Shown one piece after another: positions 51,301-55,942 of a stretch of DNA of 55,942 nucleotides (positions are counted from its first letter, which is position 1; each line of letters opens with the position of its first letter). The translations under genes were made by a program, and so were the position numbers. The notes beneath the pieces were generated by a model. The model ran no database searches. It saw nothing but the letters and a program-made list of their open reading frames with translations, and was not told where the DNA came from. The stretch is from Oscillospiraceae bacterium. Lineage in GTDB: Bacteria > Bacillota > Clostridia > Oscillospirales > CAG-272. Location of the stretch: assembly GCA_015063645.1 (NCBI GenBank), contig SVTS01000007.1:1-55942 (forward strand), written 5' to 3'.

Positions 51301-51654
51301 TCATATGGGCAGTGCCCGCAGATACGATACGGTTTCCCGCAGTATCTGTTTTTCCCTGCCGTCCGGCAGAAGCGCCAGCGCATTCTCAATGTTCTGTGCC
51401 TCCTCGGCACAACGGGAACGCAGTGCAGCTGTCTTTTCGGCAAGATGCAGCTTTTCTTCCATCAGCCGCAGTTCCGCTTCGCTTTTCTTGATGGATTCTC
51501 TAACTCCCTGCCGTGAAATGCCCGTGTTCTCGGCAATTTCCGCAAGGGAAAGATCCTCACAGTAGTACATTTCAATCAGATCCCTCCGGTGATCGCTGAG
51601 AAGATCGCCGTAGCAGTCCAGAAGTACCACAAGGCGCATATCTTTCTCAAACAT
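51301..51654 (-). CDS. ylxM: YlxM/UPF0122 helix-turn-helix protein
   Basis: This 117-residue protein matches YlxM: a sigma-region-4-like helix-turn-helix (DLSLAEIAENTGISRQGVRESIKKSEAEL) followed by a C-terminal coiled helix. YlxM is conserved upstream of ffh in Firmicutes and is linked to SRP function, including SRP RNA/Ffh interaction in streptococci. It is the first gene of this operon, with a strong promoter and a dyad in its leader. Confidence 0.92.
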   Translation of the reverse strand: MFEKDMRLVVLLDCYGDLLSDHRRDLIEMYYCEDLSLAEIAENTGISRQGVRESIKKSEAELRLMEEKLHLAEKTAALRSRCAEEAQNIENALALLPDGREKQILRETVSYLRALPI

Positions 51655-51676
51655 CCCAAAGCACTCCGATTTTCAG

Positions 51677-51727
51677 TGTAAAGCAAAACGCTTTACAGAG
51701 TATACCATAAAGCTGTCCGTTTGTCAA
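51677..51727 (-). promoter_or_regulatory. Promoter of ylxM-ffh operon with downstream dyad
   Basis: On the minus strand TTGACA (51722-51727) and TATACT (51699-51704) are 17 bp apart. Immediately downstream, spanning the likely transcription start, is the perfect dyad TGTAAAGC-n5-GCTTTACA (51677-51697), a candidate operator or leader hairpin. Confidence 0.8.
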
Positions 51728-51776
51728 GAGCTTTTTTGAAAAAAAGCAAAGGAAATCAAAATCCGAATGCCATCCC

Positions 51777-51805
51777 TTGACAATACCGCTGAATTATGCT
51801 ATAGT
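51777..51805 (+). promoter_or_regulatory. Orphan promoter facing into the DUF4830 gene
   Basis: TTGACA (51777-51782) and TATAGT (51800-51805) are separated by 17 bp. No plus-strand gene follows; transcription would enter the DUF4830 gene antisense, passing the hairpin at 51820-51844 first. Confidence 0.55.
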
Positions 51806-51819
51806 AATAAGAAGAAAAA

Positions 51820-51844
51820 GGAGAACCGATCTGCTCGGTTCTCC
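51820..51844 (-). terminator. Terminator of the DUF4830 gene
   Basis: GGAGAACCGA and TCGGTTCTCC form a 10-bp stem around a five-base loop. On the minus strand it is followed by TTTTTCTTCTT, immediately downstream of the gene. Confidence 0.85.
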
Positions 51845-51852
51845 CGTTTCGG

Positions 51853-52344
51853 TTATTTCCCCGGCGCGGCAAAGCCGTGGATGAAACCGTTCACATCCGT
51901 GGAGCAGATATCCCCGCCGATGACACGGTTCTTGTACACCACAATATTCGCCAGCACTTTGCCTGAAACGCCCGGATAATTGGTAATCTCGTATGTATAA
52001 CGGGATACCGTTTTACCTTTGTATTTGGTCAGATCCAGCCCCTGCTGCTTCTGCAGTTCGTTGTAGGTTTTCATGATCTTATCGAATTCTGTGGGGATCG
52101 TCAGCGTGACTTCCTCCGATGGCGTGTCAGAAGTTTCCCAGCCGTACTGGGCGAGGAATGCGATGCGGTCCTCGTTGGATTTAACTTTGTCAAAATTGAT
52201 TTTTTCTTTTTCCGCCAGAATTGTACTGGTGGTTGCCGTCTCATATTTGGGAACGAAAACGATCAGGGTGATCAGTGCGATCAGGGCGATGCCGATGACG
52301 CTGAAGAATTTCAGCGTGTTGGCGCGAAGCGTATACACAAACAT
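51853..52344 (-). CDS. DUF4830-domain membrane-anchored protein
   Basis: The 163-residue protein has one N-terminal transmembrane helix (FFSVIGIALIALITLIVFVP) and an exported domain. The pattern RIAFLAQYGWETSDTPSEE with TIPTEFDKIMKTYNELQKQQ followed by YTYEITNYPG matches DUF4830, a family of unknown function common in anaerobic Clostridia. An AGAAAGGA ribosome-binding site precedes the ATG. It is a single gene with its own terminator. Confidence 0.78.
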   Translation of the reverse strand: MFVYTLRANTLKFFSVIGIALIALITLIVFVPKYETATTSTILAEKEKINFDKVKSNEDRIAFLAQYGWETSDTPSEEVTLTIPTEFDKIMKTYNELQKQQGLDLTKYKGKTVSRYTYEITNYPGVSGKVLANIVVYKNRVIGGDICSTDVNGFIHGFAAPGK

Positions 52345-52421
52345 AATAGACTGCAGGTCCTTTCTCCCCGGTGAATTTTCCGCCGTATGCGGGGGAACAC
52401 GCGGCGTTTATGCCCGACTTG

Positions 52422-52430
52422 TGCTATAAT
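52422..52430 (+). promoter_or_regulatory. Extended -10 promoter of the glycerol-1-phosphate dehydrogenase-like gene
   Basis: TGCTATAAT is an extended -10 element (TGnTATAAT) without a good -35, about 40 bp upstream of the ATG. Confidence 0.55.
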
Positions 52431-52470
52431 ATATGAATTTAATTCACCGTTATGACAGGAGAATGCCGAT

Positions 52471-53751
52471 ATGATGGAAAAAGTGAAAAGAATTGCGGGA
52501 AAATGTGCCGTGTGCGGAAAAACGCATCCGCTGATTACCGATAAGGTCTATATCGCCCCCGATGCCACAGAACGCCTGATTGACGTCCTGAAAGCGTCCG
52601 GTGACGTATGCGCCGTGATCTGTGACGAAAATACGGAAAAATATGCCCGCGTCATTGCAGACGGCGCATCCTGCGCGTATTTTGTTCTTCCCGCAGGCTC
52701 CCATGCAACGGAAATCACCCACGAAAAAATCTGCGCATGGGCGCAGGGGAAGGGGATCACCCGTCTCGTTGCCTGCGGTTCCGGCTCCATCCATGATGCC
52801 ACCCGTTATTTTGCCCATGAAGCCGGTGTACCGTTTATCTCCTATCCCACGGCCGCCAGCGTGGACGGATTTGTATCCGGCGTTGCCGCTATGACGTGGT
52901 ACGGACAGAAACTGAGTTTCACCGCAACACCGCCGGAAGCACTGTATGCCGATGACAATGTGTATACGGATGCTCCTGCACGCCTTACCGCATCCGGTGC
53001 CAGCGATATTCTGGGCAAATATACCGCTCTCGCCGATTGGCGCGCGGCGCAGATCCTCACCGGGGAGCATCTGTGTGAGAGTATTTATAATCTGGAAAAG
53101 GAAGCGCTGGACGAAACCGCCTATGCCATCCTGCACCGGAGTGAATATTCGGATCTCGCCTATACAAAGCTGATCATGAACGGACTGATTCTCTCGGGGC
53201 TGGCAATGCAGCTGCAGGGCAATTCCCGCCCTGCTTCCGGCTCGGAGCATCATATGTCCCACTTCTGGGAGATGCATTTGATCAATGAAGAATCTGACGG
53301 CTACCACGGAGAGCAGGTGGGCGTCGGACTGCTCTGCGTTCTGGATATGTATAAAAGATTCGCGCAGCGCGAGGTTCTGCTGAGTGATGCTTTCCTCTCT
53401 CCCGATATGGAAAAGATCATGAACCGCGACCGCCTTGCCGCCGTGTACGGCGATCTGACCGACGGTATTCTGAAGGAGAATATGCCAAACGGTACGGAAA
53501 GCTGTTCTCTGACACAGATTTCCGTAGCAGATAAAGCAGATGCGGAAGCGCGCCTGCGCGCTGTGCTTGAGGAACTTCCCTCGGCGGATGAAGTACGCGG
53601 GATGATCCGTCTCTGCGGTGCTCCCGCATCCCTTGCAGAGCTGGATCTGCCCGATGATGCAGAATTCGTTGCCCGCAGTGCCGCATTTGCGCCCTATGCC
53701 CGCAACCGGATGACGATTCTGAAACTGATTGAAGCGGAACGGCTGAGCTGA
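52471..53751 (+). CDS. sn-Glycerol-1-phosphate dehydrogenase-like protein (EgsA/AraM)
   Basis: The 426-residue protein is in the iron-containing alcohol dehydrogenase/dehydroquinate synthase superfamily. Visible features are the NAD loop GSGSIHDATRYFA, the block SYPTAASVDGFVSGVA, and the metal ligands in GSEHHMSHFWEM and YHGEQVGVG, which match AraM/EgsA. These reduce dihydroxyacetone phosphate to sn-glycerol 1-phosphate. Bacterial versions make glycerol-1-phosphate-derived lipids or related compounds. An N-terminal CAVCGKTH stretch is an extra possible metal site. It is followed four bases later by the winged-helix gene. Confidence 0.86.
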   Translation: MMEKVKRIAGKCAVCGKTHPLITDKVYIAPDATERLIDVLKASGDVCAVICDENTEKYARVIADGASCAYFVLPAGSHATEITHEKICAWAQGKGITRLVACGSGSIHDATRYFAHEAGVPFISYPTAASVDGFVSGVAAMTWYGQKLSFTATPPEALYADDNVYTDAPARLTASGASDILGKYTALADWRAAQILTGEHLCESIYNLEKEALDETAYAILHRSEYSDLAYTKLIMNGLILSGLAMQLQGNSRPASGSEHHMSHFWEMHLINEESDGYHGEQVGVGLLCVLDMYKRFAQREVLLSDAFLSPDMEKIMNRDRLAAVYGDLTDGILKENMPNGTESCSLTQISVADKADAEARLRAVLEELPSADEVRGMIRLCGAPASLAELDLPDDAEFVARSAAFAPYARNRMTILKLIEAERLS

Positions 53752-53755
53752 GCGG

Positions 53756-54322
53756 ATGACAGCAATATTCGCAAGAACAAAAAGCGAGTGGGCGGAACAA
53801 CTGCGTGAGCAGCTGCTTGACGCGGGGATCCCCTGTGCTCTGGTGGGACCGGAATATGGAAATACACATCTGATCCGACATCTGCCCTTCGTCATTCCCG
53901 CGCCGGACTGCGGTGATATGCATGACAGACTGCTGGAAACTCTGCCCGCTTCCGGCATTCTCACGTGGTCTGAGGACGTTCCGCCGATTGTTGCTGTCCG
54001 AGAAGCATACCGGCGTCAGTTCGGTGCAGAACCGGAGTCCATGCACCGATGCGGTGTGCGCATTTCCGGAGAGACTATCCGCTTCCGCGGCGAGCCGATC
54101 CGCCTGAGTGCCAATGAAAAACGTATCCTGCTTCTTTTCCTCACCTGCGCGGGGACATATTTCACAGCGGAAGAAACAGCAGCTCTGTGCCTGCGGAATG
54201 CACCGGGAAGTGCCGCCGTTGTACATATCTGTAATCTGAATGCCAAGGCGAAGAAAGCCGCCTGTGCTCTTGTGATCCAGTGCCGCCGCTATAAAGGTTA
54301 CCGCATTCCCGCCGATCCGTAA
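53756..54322 (+). CDS. Winged-helix regulator with degenerate N-terminal domain
   Basis: The 188-residue protein ends in an OmpR/PhoB-type winged helix (RLSANEKRILLLFLTCAGTYFTAEE to VVHICNLNAKAKKA, then YKGYRI). Its ~100-residue N-terminus has the size of a receiver domain, but I see no acidic triad or phospho-acceptor Asp in the usual context, so phosphorylation is unlikely. No histidine kinase is adjacent. It is coupled by a four-base gap to the glycerol-1-phosphate dehydrogenase-like gene, which it may control. Confidence 0.72.
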   Translation: MTAIFARTKSEWAEQLREQLLDAGIPCALVGPEYGNTHLIRHLPFVIPAPDCGDMHDRLLETLPASGILTWSEDVPPIVAVREAYRRQFGAEPESMHRCGVRISGETIRFRGEPIRLSANEKRILLLFLTCAGTYFTAEETAALCLRNAPGSAAVVHICNLNAKAKKAACALVIQCRRYKGYRIPADP

Positions 54323-54333
54323 AAATAATAGAA

Positions 54334-54370
54334 AAACACCGGCAGATGCATGTTGCATCTGCCGGTGTTT
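54334..54370. terminator. Bidirectional terminator between the winged-helix gene and hydF
   Basis: AAACACCGGCAGATGCA (54334-54350) pairs perfectly with 54354-54370 around TGT. It separates convergent genes. Confidence 0.88.
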
Positions 54371-54371
54371 G

Positions 54372-55574
54372 TTATCCAAGTTCAGCCAGCGCATCGGGGA
54401 AGGGAGAAAGGGAACGGCGCAGAATGCCGTGTATCTGCGCGATGGCAATGCCGTAATTGGTCATCGGCACACCGCAGCGTGCGGCATACCGTGTGCGGTT
54501 CTGCATCTCTTTGTCGTTGAGCATGCATCCGCCGCAGTGGATGACCAGAGCGTAGGAGGATAGATCCTCCGGGAAATCCCGCCCGGACGTGAATTCAAAC
54601 TGCAGCTCTTTCTTTGTGTAATTCCGGATCCACGCCGGCAGCTTCACCGTGCCGATATCGCCGCACTGACGGTGATGTGTGCATCCTTCGGAAATCAGAA
54701 TTCTGTCTCCGTCACGCAGTTTATCCAGCTGTGCCGCACCGCGTACTGCCGCACAGAGATCCCCCTTGTAGCGGACAAACAGAATGGAGAAAGATGTCAG
54801 CGGAACATCCGCCGGCGTCATCTTTGCGACACGCCCGAACGCCTGTGAATCGGTGATGACAACGGACGGTTTTTCCGACAATGCGGCAAGCGCATCGGGA
54901 AGTTCCGTATCCCGTACTACCATCGCCTTGGCTCCGGTAAGCAGAAGCTCCTGAATCGTCTGCTGCTGCGGCAGTATCAACCGCCCTTTAGGCGCGGATT
55001 CATCCAGCGGAACGACCAGCACCGCCGTGTCTCCGGGGCGGATAATGCCCTCCAGCAGCGCTTTCTGCGGCTTTTCTTCTTCCGTGAAGCGGGCAAGCTT
55101 TTCTTTCAGTTCACGGATTCCCGCGCCGCTCTGCGCGCTGACATGGATTTCCGTCTCCGTCTCGGCAGGCACGGTTTCCAGCAGATCCGATTTTGTGAAA
55201 ACGGTGAGATGCGGAATTCCCGCTTCCTCAAAGAGACGAAGAAGCTCCTTTTCCGTGTCGCCGATGCCTGTGGTGGAATCCACCGCCAGCACGGCAATGT
55301 GTGTGCGTCGGAGCGCTTCCCGTGTTTTTTTCACGCGAAGCTCACCCAGCGCGCCTTCGTCATCAAATCCGGGGGTGTCCAGAATAACCACCGGTCCCAG
55401 CGGAAGAAGCTCCATGGCTTTCTGAACCGTGTCCGTCGTAGTCCCCGCAACAGGGGAAACTACGGAGAGGTTCTGTCCCGTGACCGCGTTGACCAGAGAG
55501 GATTTGCCTGCATTGCGCTTGCCGAAAAAGCCGATGTGAATTCTCTCGGCGGAAACAGGTGTGCTGCTGTTCAT
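54372..55574 (-). CDS. hydF: [FeFe]-hydrogenase H-cluster maturation GTPase HydF
   Basis: The 400-residue scaffold protein assembles the diiron subcluster of the H-cluster and transfers it to HydA. The GTPase domain has GKRNAGKSS (G1), DTPG (G3) and TKSD (G4). The C-terminal Fe-S domain has the CxH...HCxxC ligands in EGCTHHRQC and VIHCGGCML. The start at 55574 follows GGGGAGG; a longer upstream frame lacks support. It is 13 bases downstream of hydG. These maturases serve the hydA and the sensory homologue about 18 kb away. Confidence 0.96.
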   Translation of the reverse strand: MNSSTPVSAERIHIGFFGKRNAGKSSLVNAVTGQNLSVVSPVAGTTTDTVQKAMELLPLGPVVILDTPGFDDEGALGELRVKKTREALRRTHIAVLAVDSTTGIGDTEKELLRLFEEAGIPHLTVFTKSDLLETVPAETETEIHVSAQSGAGIRELKEKLARFTEEEKPQKALLEGIIRPGDTAVLVVPLDESAPKGRLILPQQQTIQELLLTGAKAMVVRDTELPDALAALSEKPSVVITDSQAFGRVAKMTPADVPLTSFSILFVRYKGDLCAAVRGAAQLDKLRDGDRILISEGCTHHRQCGDIGTVKLPAWIRNYTKKELQFEFTSGRDFPEDLSSYALVIHCGGCMLNDKEMQNRTRYAARCGVPMTNYGIAIAQIHGILRRSLSPFPDALAELG

Positions 55575-55587
55575 AAATCCTCCCCTC

Positions 55588-55942
55588 TCAGAAGCGGAAA
55601 TCCCGGCGGTTTGACGCCTTGATATCCTCAACATTCTGCTTGGCAATATTCCGTACTTTTTCGTGAGGTACTTTTTCCAGTTCTTTCTCGATCAGCGCAT
55701 ATCCAATCTTCTTCGTTTCCTCGGATGCGTAGTCCACCATAAATTCCGTCAGAGTCATCAGCGCATTGGGATGACAGCAGTTCTGGATCTGTCCGGTTTT
55801 GCACAGACTCATGAATCGGTCACCCGTGCGTCCCTCGCGATAGCAGGCAGTGCAGAAGGACGGAATGTGTCCCTGTTCCATCAGCCAGCGGACAACTTCA
55901 TCCAGCGTCCGCTGATCGGATACATCGAACTGCTCGGAATCG
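55588..55942 (-). CDS. hydG: [FeFe]-hydrogenase maturation radical SAM protein HydG (3' part)
   Basis: The C-terminal ~117 residues are visible; the gene continues past the right edge. The block PSFCTACYREGRTGDRFMSL with the later LCKTGQIQNCCHPNA carries the C-terminal auxiliary [4Fe-4S] cluster ligands specific to HydG, which makes CO and cyanide ligands from tyrosine. The preceding QFDVSDQRTLDEVVRWLMEQ also fits. It is upstream of hydF in one operon. hydE is not visible in the window. Confidence 0.95.
   Translation of the reverse strand, partial: DSEQFDVSDQRTLDEVVRWLMEQGHIPSFCTACYREGRTGDRFMSLCKTGQIQNCCHPNALMTLTEFMVDYASEETKKIGYALIEKELEKVPHEKVRNIAKQNVEDIKASNRRDFRF

Noticed and set aside
51767-51979. 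70-codon plus-strand frame starting near the orphan promoter
   Set aside because: Its first codons overlap the promoter itself, it has no ribosome-binding site and it is antisense to DUF4830.

Overview
The window comes from a spore-forming anaerobic Clostridia-type Firmicute with moderate-to-high GC, probably a gut lineage related to Oscillospirales. The order is an inference. The evidence is an intact spoIIAA-spoIIAB-sigF operon, a PdaA-type cortex deacetylase, an ECF transporter module, a pyrophosphate-type phosphofructokinase, families common in that group (DUF951, DUF5711, DUF4830), and a trimeric [FeFe]-hydrogenase with its maturases. Start sites were chosen by ribosome-binding sites and family N-termini. 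No tRNA, rRNA, CRISPR array or transposase gene was recognised.

Layout. 1-376: an AT-rich partial gene and a repeat-rich segment abutting the 3' end of guaA, which looks like the edge of an integrated element. 365-6.0 kb: a stand-alone GMP synthase ATP-PPase, an acyltransferase with a zinc ribbon, a heparinase II/III-like lyase and a membrane-anchored MerR regulator. 6.07-7.6 kb: the sigma-F operon, divergent from pfk (7.8-9.06 kb). 9.2-14.6 kb: DUF951-yfhO-ruvA-ruvB-radC on the minus strand, divergent from ruvC. 14.7-26.7 kb: a long plus-strand run (ruvC, rRNA methyltransferase, ecfA1-ecfA2-ecfT, truA, DUF5711, cvpA, a ClpE-like unfoldase, and a P-type-ATPase homologue that has lost every catalytic motif). 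26.8-36.1 kb: an Mrp-type Fe-S carrier, then a ten-gene hydrogenase locus. Genes for the three catalytic subunits and a small Fe-S subunit flank a block of signalling-type genes: two DRTGG proteins, two GHKL ATPases, a PHP phosphoesterase and a sensory-type hydrogenase homologue. 36.2-39.4 kb: a kinase-like protein, a Gfo/Idh/MocA oxidoreductase and a CBM9-like lipoprotein. 39.5-42.3 kb: argG-argH behind two tandem ARG boxes. 42.4-49.3 kb: two polysaccharide deacetylases, membrane proteins, proC, two acetyltransferases, a 253-bp giant palindromic element, and a small XRE repressor with a membrane partner. 49.4-51.7 kb: ylxM-ffh-rpsP-khpA. 51.8-55.9 kb: DUF4830, a glycerol-1-phosphate dehydrogenase-like protein, a winged-helix protein, then hydF and the 3' end of hydG.

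How the genes work together. The hydrogenase complex (27.8-36.1 kb) needs HydF and HydG, encoded at the far end of the window. The embedded sensory hydrogenase, GHKL ATPases, DRTGG proteins and PHP enzyme look like a hydrogen- or redox-sensing regulatory unit transcribed with the enzyme. Mrp just upstream may supply Fe-S clusters.

The most unusual items are the catalytically dead P-type ATPase coupled to the ClpE-like gene, the signalling block inside the hydrogenase operon, and the nested palindrome at 48.35-48.60 kb.
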